A stretch of 64,000 nucleotides of DNA, taken from assembly GCF_021869535.1 (NCBI RefSeq), contig NW_026262690.1, positions 86,039,995 through 86,103,994 of the forward strand. The letters run 5' to 3'. Positions 46,375 to 56,659 of this stretch are shown here, piece after piece (the first letter of the stretch is position 1; the number at the start of each line of letters is the position of its first letter). The DNA is from Mytilus californianus. Taxonomy: Eukaryota; Mollusca; Bivalvia; Mytilida; Mytilidae. A model generated the notes under the pieces. It worked only from the letters and a program-made list of their open reading frames with translations, was not told the origin of the DNA and did no database searches. The translations under genes were made by a program, and so were the position numbers.

Positions 46375-46655
46375 ACTTCTGGTGGACTGTATCATCAGCT
46401 CCGTAGTCATTGCTTCGGTACTGACATGATATAGTAACACACATTTCTAAAGTTTCCCCGTTGATAAATTAAGAAATTATTAAGAAACTTAGGTTCCAAC
46501 TCCCTCAGGCAAAAATTACCTTGGATGAATTTGGATCCCATTTGGTCATATAAATGCTACGTTTTTGCGTAAATTACGAATGTACATCCCTGGTTTTCAA
46601 ATATTGAAGTTTTAGCGTTCTCGGTGAAGGTAAATTCATAAAAGCCTTTAGAACG
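46375..46655 (-). repeat. R-I-like repeat, reverse orientation
   Basis: The minus strand reads in the order 'TCACCGAGAACGCTAAAACT', 'CTGAGGGAGTTGGAACC', 'GTACCGAAGCAATGACTACG' and 'GAGCTGATGATACAGTCCAC', matching 51925-52560. Confidence 0.65.
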
Positions 46656-46659
46656 CATG

Positions 46660-47260
46660 AAATTTATAAAGTATTATTTTCATTTAGAAAACTTAAAACC
46701 GATAATATGCAAAACAAAAGATTACAAACGAATAAACTTTGCATATGTCGGTAATAAAAATTTGACATTTTACGACAGCTACATGTCATGTACACTTTAT
46801 TGTTAACTCTTTCAAATTTGAGGAAAAAAAAAACTCTTGAGAGTTTAAAAGTGTTATAAAAGTAGCAACACTTATATTTTGATTCTTAAAAATAAACAAA
46901 AAGAGATGTTGGGTATACCTCAGTGGGATAGCAACACAACGACTTGTATTGTAGGAATGTGGTACAATGAAAATAACACTTTAGTAATTCGGTGCGTCCG
47001 AAGTGCTTTTCTGGATTTACCGTCCTCAGGAACGCTCAAATCCAAACATTCGAAAGCCAAGGATGTATCAATACTTGAATACTAGAGGAGCTAGTATCGT
47101 AGCCCTGACAACTGAGCTGATCATACTCTCAAAGACTAGTAGTCAACCAGCAGCGGTATAAACTAATATAACATAAAGCTTTGAAATAAAATATATTCGG
47201 TTTGTTATTTTATGTAACTTTTGAGTTGAGAACATTTTGATTAGTTATATTCTTTATTTG
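46660..47260 (+). repeat. Segment shared with the upstream of the decayed B-box copy; includes an R-I piece
   Basis: 46680-46800 ('GCATATGTCGGTAATAAAAA', 'TTTACGACAGCTACATGT') corresponds to 51780-51905 ('GAATATGCCGATAATAAAAA', 'TTAACGACTTCTACATGT'). 46990-47150 is an R-I-like unit. 47235-47262 resembles 52868-52895. This is the shared 5' flank of two family copies. Confidence 0.6.
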
Positions 47261-47273
47261 AACCAGGCAGACG

Positions 47274-48920
47274 ATGGCATCTACAATTTTAATGTGTGAT
47301 CCCTGTTCTAGACATAACAAATCATCTAATGGAATAAAGTATTGTACAGATTGTGAAGACTCTTTATGTACCGAGTGTACTTCTATGCACTGTGCTGTTC
47401 AACGTATTTCTCTTCACCACTTGGTTGATGTGTCTGTCATAGCTGGGAATGCGTTCAACATCAAGAAGAACTGCATTGAACATGAAGACTTGTCTAATGA
47501 GTTTTACTGTTCCGACCATAACTGTCTGGTATGTCAAATATGCATTGACAACAATCATCGTAACTGTGGTAAAATTCAAACAATAGATATCCCTGCTAAA
47601 GGATGTAGATCCTCATTAATGTTAGAAGATGTTACAAAAGACATTGCATCGTTACTCAAATCGACAAAGGAGTTGGTAGAAGAAAGTCAAAAGAATAAGA
47701 CACGTGTAGGGCAAATTAAGGCAAAAGTTTTAAAAGAAATAGCAAAGTTCAGACACGATATCAATGATCACATTGATCAACTGGAAAGGAAACTTTTCTC
47801 TGAAGTGGATATCATAGACAAAAAGATATGCAAAAAGGTAGGCAATGCTCTCTGTGAGGCGAACGAGAGGCAAAATTTTGTTGAAAATGTATGGCAGCAA
47901 GTGGATTTTTATACTAAACATGGTTCAGAAAGTCAGTTATTCATCCTTTTAAATACACTTAAGTCGGATATCTCAAGACAAGCACAAGGTCTTCAAAACT
48001 TGATTCCATGTTTGGAATCGAACAATATCAGTTTCGAACCGTCGGATATGATTGCAGTAATAAAATCTCTTGGGTCCGTAAAAGAAATTTCTACCCCAAG
48101 TGCAGTGACTTCTAAACATTATGGACAAGTACAAGCACCAATAGAAGACAATCGTCAAAAGATGTCGACACAGTTTGGGTTCGAAAAGAAAGTTAATATA
48201 CCATCAGGAAGAATCACCGGCATGGCAATAACTAACGATAATAGGTTAATCCTCTGCAATGATATTACCGATGAAAATAACATTTCAGCATGGACAGAAA
48301 CAGGACAACACCTGCAATCTTTAACCATTCCTGATCGAAGAGTATTCGCCATAGCTATCATACCAGGAACAGATGAAGCGATGATAACGTTGCCTGGAGA
48401 TGGATTAATTCAGTTTATCAACATCAACAGTTTTACAGAAGGAAAAGAAATACAGTTGTCAGTAGTATCTCCGCATGGTATTGCAGTTATAAGAGACAAT
48501 TTGATTGTCGGTTCCAAAGATGGAAAAGTTTCTTTCATTGACAGAACAAGTGGAAAGTGTCAGAAGATTCTGAAAGTTTGTAAAGGTGTATTAACGGCAC
48601 TCGTTCCTGATGTGGGCGATCAAGAAGATGAACGATTATATTGCTGTGAACATAATGGTGGGAACGCTGTTATTTGTTTAATATTGGATGGAACACGTAT
48701 TTTCTCTTGCGTTATGAAAGAACCAGTAGCTTTAGCATTAGATTCTAAGGGATATGCTTATGTGACAGAATATAACTGTCATAATTTACATCGTCTATCT
48801 TCAAATGGGGAAGTAGATGATATACTTCTGAAGGAGACAGACGGGTTACATTGCCCATTAGCCGTTGTTTTCAACAAAACCTACAGCAAAATGTATATTT
48901 CAAATTTTTGGATCTATTAG
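47274..48920 (+). CDS. B-box zinc finger / coiled-coil / propeller protein, copy 2
   Basis: An open frame of 548 codons. B-box 1: C8, C11, C24, C27, C32, C35, H39, H48. B-box 2: C67, H70, C79, H82, C87, C90, H95, C98. A coiled coil spans about 110-205. A linker to about 310 precedes an NHL/TolB-like propeller of five or six short strand repeats, such as GRITGMAITNDNRLILCN, PHGIAVIRDNLIVGSKDG and PVALALDSKGYAYVTEY. There is no RING, so it is TRIM-like rather than a canonical E3. Members of this family in molluscs are candidate scaffold or immune-related proteins; the function here is unknown. It ends SNFWIY at an in-frame TAG, whereas the sister copies continue about ten more residues to IFNCK, so the last blade is probably damaged. 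The start is set by homology and by the acceptor-like CCAG at 47263-47266. Confidence 0.9.
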   Translation: MASTILMCDPCSRHNKSSNGIKYCTDCEDSLCTECTSMHCAVQRISLHHLVDVSVIAGNAFNIKKNCIEHEDLSNEFYCSDHNCLVCQICIDNNHRNCGKIQTIDIPAKGCRSSLMLEDVTKDIASLLKSTKELVEESQKNKTRVGQIKAKVLKEIAKFRHDINDHIDQLERKLFSEVDIIDKKICKKVGNALCEANERQNFVENVWQQVDFYTKHGSESQLFILLNTLKSDISRQAQGLQNLIPCLESNNISFEPSDMIAVIKSLGSVKEISTPSAVTSKHYGQVQAPIEDNRQKMSTQFGFEKKVNIPSGRITGMAITNDNRLILCNDITDENNISAWTETGQHLQSLTIPDRRVFAIAIIPGTDEAMITLPGDGLIQFININSFTEGKEIQLSVVSPHGIAVIRDNLIVGSKDGKVSFIDRTSGKCQKILKVCKGVLTALVPDVGDQEDERLYCCEHNGGNAVICLILDGTRIFSCVMKEPVALALDSKGYAYVTEYNCHNLHRLSSNGEVDDILLKETDGLHCPLAVVFNKTYSKMYISNFWIY

Positions 48921-49404
48921 CAATTTCAAGATATTCAATTCTAACTGAACAGACATTTCAATTCAGATGAAAACCATTAGGGACATCATTACACGTATTT
49001 CTTTTAATTATTCCTTAGAATAGAATTTATTAATAATAGTAACAGTGACAAGAAAACCAATAATGAAAATTATACGTTTGTTATTTGTACTTGCTTGCTA
49101 TCAATCGTTCAATTTCTGTACGGTACAATGTTGAGCATAACATTCTTTGGTATTTGAATAAGCTGAGGAGATTTATTCCTTTCTACACGGACGATTTCTG
49201 CGGTCGGTTTATATATATATAAGTTTGCATATTTGACGTTTGATTGAAGAGAGTTGAGACAAAGAAGTTAGTCCTGTTTACTTTTTCTCAACCGACCGTC
49301 CATACCGCTACCCATCCTTCACATATACCCTATCCATGTCTCGGATAAATCTATGTTTTAGATTTCGGATTATTTGTATTTGATACACCGAATTTGTACT
49401 TACC
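48921..49404. other. 3' flank of B-box copy 2
   Basis: The first 40 bases still match the family's lost C-terminal codons out of frame ('GATATTCAATTCTAACTG' versus 'GATATTCAACTGTAAATG'). Nothing else is recognised. Confidence 0.5.
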
Positions 49405-50645
49405 ATGTGAACTGAGCAACATGACGTGTGCCACTAGTGGAGAAGGATATGCTTACCCTTCTAGAGCATCTGAGACCACCCCATTTTTAGCTCACCTGGC
49501 CCGAAGGGCCAAGGGAGCTTTTCTCATCACTTGGCGTCCGTCGTCGTCGTCGTTAGCTTTTACAAAAATCTTCTCTGAAACCACTGGGCCAAATTTAACC
49601 AAACTTGGCCACAATCATCATTAGGGTATCTAGTTTTAAAAATGTGTCCGATGACCCCGTCAACCAACCAAGATGGCCGCCATTGCTAAAAATAGAACAT
49701 AGGGGTAAAATGTAGATTTTGGCTTATATCTCTGAAACCAAAGCATTTAGAGTAAATCTGACATTGGTCAAACTGATTATCAGGTCAAGATCTATCTATC
49801 TTTCAGACAAATCTGACAACCCGTTGTTGGGTTGCTGCCCCTGAATTGGTAATTTTAAGGAAATTTTGCAGTTTTTGGTTATTATCTTGAATATTATTAT
49901 AGATAGAGATAAACTGTAAACAGCAATAATGTTCAGCAAAGTAAGATCTACAAATAAGTCGCATGACCAAAATTGTCAGTCGACCCCTTTAGGAGTTATT
50001 GCCCTTTATAGTCAATTTTTAACAATTTTTCGTAAATATTTGTAATCTTTTACAATATTCTTCTTCTCTTAAATTACGGAGACAAATTTAACCATACTTG
50101 GCCTTAATCATTATTAGGGTATCTAGTTTAAAAAATTTGTCCGATGACCCCGCCTACCAACCATCATGGCCGACATGGTTAAAATAGAACATAGGGGTAA
50201 AATGCAGTTTCGGTTTATATCTCTAAAACTAAAGCATTTAGAGCAAATCTGACAGGTGGCAAAAATGTTCATCAGATTTAGATTATCTGCCCTGAAATTT
50301 TCAGACGAATTCGACAATCCGTTGTTGGGTTGCTGCCCCTGAGTTAGTAATTTTACAGAAATTTTGCAGTTTTTTGTTATCTTAGATATCATTATAATAT
50401 CTAATATCTAATACTATTAATTATGATTTTAACCTTATTTTACATGATTTCCAAAGCATCAGTAAATACAGGTGAGCGACACAGGCTCTTGAGATCCTCT
50501 AGTTTTTGTTGGGTTCGTTTTCTCTGTTTTTAATGCACTATTCTGTGTCTTTTCGTCGTCTTTCGCTGATTTGCCATGGTGTCGTCAGTTTCCCTACGAC
50601 TTGTGAGTTTTGAATGTCCCCTTTGGTATCGTCCGCCTCTTTTTT
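49405..50645 (+). repeat. Repeat R-E split by a type-D element
   Basis: 49405-49488 is R-E up to 'GAGACCACCCCATTTTT'. 50504-50645 continues with 'TTTTTGTTGGGTTCGTTTTC' through 'GTTTTGAATGTCCCC'. The uninterrupted copies at 16567 and 42806 join these two parts directly at the T-run. Confidence 0.75.
49489..50503 (+). mobile_element. Type-D Helentron/pearl-like element, nested in R-E
   Basis: 5' AGCTCACCTGGCCCGAAGGG and 3' CAGGTGAGC (50469-50477) are subterminal inverted repeats. The short 5' palindrome GGCCCGAAGGGCC is followed by a GTC run (49538-49555). Two long units of about 500 bp make the core (first 'AAATTTAACCAAACTTGGCC', second 'AAATTTAACCATACTTGGCC'). The 3' foot is GGCTCTTGAGATCCTCTAG. 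Insertion is within a T-run of R-E, as expected for Helentron-type insertion. Confidence 0.78.
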
Positions 50646-50649
50646 GCAT

Positions 50650-50946
50650 GTCATATTAGATGATTCTGTAGTGAACGCACAATTATGTACTGTGTATGGT
50701 TTTATCTACAATATAAAGTAATTTGTAAACTGGAATTTTACAATAGAATATATATCATTTACATTCTATTTTGTTGAATTTATGTATCATAAAGTTATAA
50801 ACAGAATAAGTGTTTTGATTCGCATATTTCAAAATGATTCGTAGCTGTACTAAAGCATGTCATTTTATTCTAAAAAGACGAACAATATTTTATAGTGTAT
50901 GTATAATATAAACATATTTCATCATTAGCGAATTTTGTTCCATGCT
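50650..50946. other. No recognisable gene or repeat
   Basis: AT-rich spacer between the split R-E repeat and the two-copy duplication. Confidence 0.35.
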
Positions 50947-51427
50947 CTAATGATATATTAGTCTCTTACAATTTTGCATGAAATGGCTCTCTAATTTGTA
51001 TCTACATGTATACTGTAAACTAAAATAATTGTTGTAAAGTAAGATATTTAGAGATGAGATTATAATTTCAATAATTACTAAATTTGATTAAAATTAAATG
51101 CCAGAATTGACACACATGTTGTGTTCTGAGTACCAAGTTGTTTAGTAAATACAACTCAAAGAAGATCAAGAGTTAAGTCCGTTTCTATTGATTTTTTTAT
51201 CTTGATCATTCAATGATCTAATGATATATAGTCTCTTATAATTCTGCATATAATGGCTCTCTAATTTGTATCTATACTGTAGAAATAAATAAATGCTGTA
51301 CTGTAAGTTATTGAGAGATGAGACTCAAATAAATATAACAATTATTTAATATGGAATTAAAATGCCAGAATGGCCACACTATACATGTTTTGTCCGAAGT
51401 ACCAAGATGTTAGTAAATACAACTCTT
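50947..51427. repeat. Two-copy tandem duplication, ~265-bp period
   Basis: 50947-51168 and 51213-51427 share 'CTAATGATATAT(T)AGTCTCTTA', 'AATGGCTCTCTAATTTGTAT', 'AAATGCCAGAAT' and 'TTAGTAAATACAACTC' in order, with many substitutions; an old duplication. Confidence 0.75.
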
Positions 51428-51571
51428 CCTGAACATCCATGATATGTTTGCCAATGGACATTTAGCAAACAACAATCAGTCCTTCATTTTGTCATTAAAG
51501 CATTGTATTTTAAACAAACTGATCGATATATGATGCTGAGCATGTTGCTATATTTTTTATGCCATTTAGTG

Positions 51572-51775
51572 CTTTCGAAAAAGGAGTCAGAAGATACCAA
51601 GTGGGAAATCAAAAATATAAGTCGTCGAAAAATACCATGGCAAAAACGAAAAACGACGAATAAACAAGCGCGTTTTCAAAACACTTAACAGAAAATTAAA
51701 GATTGGACAACACGAACCAAACCAAAAACCGAGGGTAATTTGAAGCGCTCCGACAGGATAAGCTGAGAATGTGGC
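51572..51775 (-). repeat. Interspersed repeat R-E, reverse orientation
   Basis: The minus strand reads 'CCTGTCGGAGCGCTTCAAAT', 'GTTTGGTTCGTGTTGTCCAA' and 'CCATGGTATTTTTCGACGAC', corresponding to R-E's 'CTTCCGGAGCACCTGAGATC' to 'CCATGG' portion. The overlapping small frames on both strands are not genes. Confidence 0.55.
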
Positions 51776-51779
51776 TATT

Positions 51780-52690
51780 TTATTATGAATTAAATACTTT
51801 GGAAATCTATAAACCAGATATATGCACAACAAAATATTAAATTGATTAAACTTTGAATATGCCGATAATAAAAATTGTGACATTTAACGACTTCTACATG
51901 TGATCCTTACACGAAGCCCTTTTTTTTTTAATTTTCCTTCATCAGGAAAGCTCATACCTGAACAATTTTAAAAGCTTAGGATGTATAGATACTTGAAGAA
52001 TTGTGAGCTATTTTACCAAAACGGACCTAAAACAAGAGCAAAATCCACCTATTATCAACTTTGCCTGAGAGAGTTGGAACTTTAGTTTCTTAATAATTTC
52101 TAAATTTATCAGCAAAGAATTTAAGAAAGGTATGTTATGAATCATGTCAGTATCGAAGCACTGACAACTGAGCTGATGAAACCCACGGGACTAGCTGTCC
52201 TTCAGCAACATTATTGACCAAGTGCAAGAAACGAAAATAACCCTTTATAAACTTAGTGCAGTCGAAATGCTTTTCTGGATTTACCTTCCTCAGAAACGCT
52301 CAAACCAAAACAGTTGAAAGCTAAGGATGTATAGATCCTTGAAAACTTGAAGAACTTTATGATCAAGAGGTACATAAAAAAGAATAGCGAAATCCACCTA
52401 AAGTCAAATTTATCGAAAGGAGTTTTAACCTTACTTTCTCATTAATTCATAAATTTATCAACGCAGATTTTTAAAAGATATGCTTTAAATCAAGTCAGTA
52501 CCGAAGAACTGACTACTGAGCTGATGATTCCATCAAGGACTAGAAGTCAACAATCAAAATAGGTTTTAAAATCATAATCAAAAGGTCGACATAGTGCTAG
52601 GAAATCAGAATAACACTTTTTGTTCAGATTTGTTGCGTCCGAATTGCTTTTTATCTTGTTAAACAGTACTCAAATTTACAAATAGAGCTA
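51780..52690 (+). repeat. Tandem R-I-like units upstream of the decayed B-box copy
   Basis: After a piece shared with 46680-46800, two units (about 51925-52240 and 52241-52560) follow and a partial third. Each has 'CTCAGAAACGCTCA'-type, 'AAGGATGTATAGATACTTGA', 'AAATCCACCTA' and 'CTGA(C/T)(A/T)ACTGAGCTGATGA' phrases. Confidence 0.7.
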
Positions 52691-52906
52691 GTGCAATATG
52701 AGAGTAGTTATTAATTTTGTAATACAACTATTATTAGAGGAGCTGTTGAGTATATGTAAGTGAGATAACAACCCAACAGCATGTATTTAAAGACAGGTTA
52801 GAATAACATGAACATTTGGAATACATTTTGCTTTGTATATTATCTCGTGTATCTATTTAGTTTAGATCATATTGATTAATCATTCTTTATTTTTCCTATG
52901 TAGATG

Positions 52907-53240
52907 ATGGCATCTCAAATTGTAATTTTTGATCCCTGCACTTGAAAAAAATAAATCATCTGTTGCAATACATTTGTGTACAGATTGTGAAGACTCCTCT
53001 TCATAGTGTAAACATTTTCACTTCTTACCGATTTGTTGATTTGTTTGTCATAGCTTAGAATGTGTTCGACATAAAAATATAAAGACATGTCTTATAACTT
53101 TTACTGATCTTATCATCATTATGGTATGTCAGAAATGCATTGACAAAAATCATTGTAATCGTGGTAAAGTTCAAACAACAGATTCTTTGATAAAAAATGC
53201 AGACTGCCATTAATGTTAGAATATGTTACAAAAGGCATTT
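52907..53240 (+). pseudogene. B-box zinc finger gene, decayed N-terminal copy 4
   Basis: Aligned by eye with copy 2: ATGGCATCTCAAATTGTAAT, 'GATCCCTGCACTTGA' (copy 2 'GATCCCTGTTCTAGA'), 'TGTACAGATTGTGAAGACTC', 'GTTGATTTGTTTGTCATAGC', 'TATGTCAGAAATGCATTGAC', 'AATCGTGGTAAAGTTCAAAC', 'TTAATGTTAGAATATGTTAC'. It spans both B-boxes and the start of the coiled coil, then similarity ends at about 53240. Stops appear from codon 13 onward and several indels break the frame. The conserved acceptor-like TATGTAG precedes it. No protein can be made. Its flank matches copy 2's, so it is probably that copy's duplicate. Confidence 0.85.
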
Positions 53241-54034
53241 CTTGTATACATATATATAAAAGGCAACTGAGAACAACATTTAATTGTATATAAATGCAAC
53301 ACCTCTTTCATCTTTATTTTTGGTTTTCAAAAAGATGAATATTATTCGAAAAAAACATTTCGGGCTCACGGAAGACAATATCCTACTCTTTATTTCACTT
53401 TGTTGTCATCGCTGTAACAGGAATGTCAGCCGTTGATGGTATCGTTCACCCAACAGCCAGTGCTGTCGTACTTGCATGCATAAAATGATACAGTTTGAGT
53501 TTCATTGGGATGTCCATATAACATAATTTGAAATTTTTCAGCCCCGGTTAACTTTAGACGATTTTTTGGTTGTTTGTTTATAATGCTATCGAAAGTTTAA
53601 TATTATGGCTTTCAAGGCTTCCAGTTTCTAGCGTGTCATTTGTAAGATAGTTTACTTTAATCATGATATATCAAATAACTGTCCCTTTGGTATTGTCTGC
53701 CTCTTTATTATAAAGTAAAAAACAGTTCAAATTATACTTCAGTTTACTTTGAATTTTCAATCAAACATAACATCATTATAATGTTATGTTGGGTTGAAAA
53801 TTCAAAGTAATTTATACATGTTATGTAGATTGAATTATGATCCTGTCAATGAACAAAACGACAGTGAGTCTCAAAAAGAAATAACTATTTGTTCAATCTG
53901 AATGACTTTTACTGTCAATGACTGAATGTCTGTTTGTTTTGCTCACACATTGTTGTCAATATGACGGAATTCTATGCGACTGTCATACAAGTGAGAGGTT
54001 TAGCTAGCTTTAAAACCAGGTTAAATCCACCATT
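53241..54034. other. No gene; possible short repeats
   Basis: A TA-rich stretch at 53258-53268 marks the end of the B-box similarity. An imperfect inverted pair, 'TTACTTTGAATTTTCAATC' and 'GGGTTGAAAATTCAAAGTAA', spans about 53745-53812. An R-E-like tail ('TGTCCCTTTGGTATTGTCTG') lies near 53682. Confidence 0.45.
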
Positions 54035-54058
54035 TTCTAAATAAGGAAATGCCCGTAC

Positions 54059-54454
54059 CAATAGCTATCAAAGGTACCAGGATTATAATTTAATACGCCA
54101 GACGCGCGTTTCGTCTACATTAGACTCATCAGTGACGCTCAGATCAAAATTATAAAGCCAAACAAGTACAAAGTTGAAGAGCATTGAGAACCCAAAATTC
54201 CAAAAAGTTGTGCCAACTTTCATAAATACGGCTAAGGTAATCTATTCCTGGGATAAGAAAATCCTTAGTTTTCCGAAAAATTCAAAGTTTTGTAACAGGA
54301 AATTTATAAAAATTACCATATAATTGATATTCATGTCAACACCGAAGTGCTGACTACTGGGCTGGTGATACCATCGGGGACGAAACGTCCACCAGCAGTG
54401 GCATCGACCCAGTGGTGTAAATAGTTATCAAAGGTACCAGGATTATAATTTAAT
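54059..54454 (+). repeat. R-I repeat, canonical unit with repeated ends
   Basis: Both edges carry 'TATCAAAGGTACCAGGATTA' (about 54065 and 54427), giving a period of about 360 bp. Within are 'CCAGACGCGCGTTTCGTCTA', 'GACTCATCAGTGACGCTCAG', 'GAAGTGCTGACTACTGGGCT' and 'GGGACGAAACGTCCACCAGC'. Confidence 0.8.
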
Positions 54455-54462
54455 AAGTCAGG

Positions 54463-54582
54463 AATATGACAGTTGTTTTCCATTCGTTTGATGTGTTTGA
54501 ACTTTTGATTTAGCCATTTGATAAGGGACTCTCCGTTTTAAATTTTCCTTGGAGTTCGATATTTTTGTTATTTTATTTATTT
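54463..54582 (+). repeat. Interspersed repeat R-F
   Basis: 'AGGAATATGACAGTTGTTTT', 'CCATTCGTTTGATGTGTTTG' and 'TTTTCCTTGGAGTTCGATAT'; abuts the R-I unit directly. Confidence 0.65.
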
Positions 54583-56630
54583 CAAACGTCCAATTTGCGA
54601 GAATTGCGGGAGACTTATACTATGACGTCATATTTAGTGTTTTGAAAAAAAGACAACTCTTTTTTTGAAAACAAATGCGAAAAAAACATGAAAATTGCTC
54701 ATAACTTTTTTTGAAAGATCGATGACATATACTTTTTGGGGCTTTATTTGAGAGAGTACACAAACTACTTTCCTTTTTGAATTTTGTATGAAGAAATCAC
54801 TGTAAGTTATTTTTAATCCTGGAAACGTTTTTCATTCTCACATACTATTTTTAGCGGGAATGAAATAAATCATACTTTTTCAGATCAAAACACCAAGAAT
54901 CTTTAACTCTATTATCTTTAATTGATAGATACAAATCTACTGTTTAATATGAAAAAAAAAATATTCTTGTAAGTTGAGGTTGCTATAGCGACGAAACGAA
55001 GTCGATGAGCCCCAATTATTTTCAACTTATTTTGTTTCTCAAATCATGAAATACCTTCACACAAAATTTTAAGAAAAATCACAGGTAGAAATTAATAGAC
55101 TGTTTGTTTTTTAAAAAGACAATACTCAAACAGACTAACTGATCTCATTCCCTAAGTGGTCCTTATGGTGTCGCTGCTGTTATTCTTCCACTTAATTGTA
55201 CGTAAAATGAAGAACAATGTTAAAGCTAAAAGATGAACCTATAAAATCGGCTTTCAAATTAAAATAATCTTTCAATAAACATATTTTTATACTAACATTT
55301 TCTAAAATGTACTAATAGGTTCAAATTTGCAACACAATATCTAATCAATGCTTAACTAAAGTAAAGAACTATGTAAAACATTAATGATATCAAACAAAAG
55401 TGTATCTTTTCTTTGTATCAAGAAATTTGACAAATATGATTAGTAATAATGAGTCGACAAATTGATTATTTCAAAGATCGAAAACAAATATCTATGGACT
55501 AAAAGTGTAGGGATAATTGGGTGCCAATCTTACTATGTTTATTTATCAATACTGAATGTTGGTTTGGTGATATTAAACCTACTGCTTATATTTTAGGAAA
55601 TATTCGATATTTGTAGCGTTTTATTTTATAGGTTTGCAAGCTGAAACGTATATTGATTTAACCTAGGAAAAATGCTTATAAGTTTTCGCGTTACTAATTT
55701 TTGTATATGTGTACTTGATTTGAAACATAAATTTCGAAGGGATTGATTACAATACTGCAAATTTCTGTTTGTCTTGTTTATGGAGTGGCATGCGCAGTGC
55801 AAATTACGGACTGCTTTTATGATTTAAGATTTTATTCGCTGTTTTTTATTTTCTCACAAAGATCAAATTAACTGATTGGCTTTATTTACAACAATCAGAC
55901 TATCAAAGGTAAATAACCGTAGAATATTTAATAGATATAGTCTTTGATGTTGAAGCAATTATACATATATAAAAGGTAAACATATCTGAATTTAATCCTG
56001 TATCACGATTATTACAAAGGCTATGAATACTGTCAAGCGCTTTGTATTCACATGTTTATAAATTTGTATATACATTAAAAATTGTTTAAGGTTCATGATA
56101 AAAAAACCTTTTAGCAAAAAAATAACGGTTAACTTCGAAATTTATTTTTTGTTCAGATGAACCTTTGCAAATTGAAATATTTTATGTCATGACAGAATCT
56201 TGAGATATAAAAGGAAAAAAAGAGTGACCGATAAATTGAAAACTTTCCGGATTTCAAGATTTATTCTCTTTTCGTCACTTCACCAGATGGTGAAATTAAC
56301 GGACATATTAAACTATTTTAATTTGATAATGTCCACTTTTTAAATCAGTATTGTTGTGCAGGTTACTATTGTCCTTGTGTAGTAAACATAAATCGATATA
56401 AACCAAAACAGTGCAATTATTACCTAAGGGAACATCTCAAAGGTTTTACTTAACCTAATTTAAATTGTAATGTTCTGTAACGAGGAAAAGGGGTACTTGC
56501 ATATTAAAAGCCAGGAAAGTATAAAATTTTCTGAAACACATATACATTTATTTTTTTATGGATTTATATTCTGCCATACTTTAAGTCTGTCGACCAGCTA
56601 AAGAAATTGTTGTTGCAAACAAATAATTTT
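54583..56630. other. No recognisable gene or repeat
   Basis: AT-rich sequence with no supported open frame. The phrase 'GCTATAGCGACGAAACGAAG' near 54982 looks like a Helentron-type foot, but no partner end was found. Confidence 0.35.
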
Positions 56631-56658
56631 TATATACATACATACATACATACATACA
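56631..56658. repeat. (CATA)n microsatellite
   Basis: Six or seven CATA units. Confidence 0.95.
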
Positions 56659-56659
56659 A

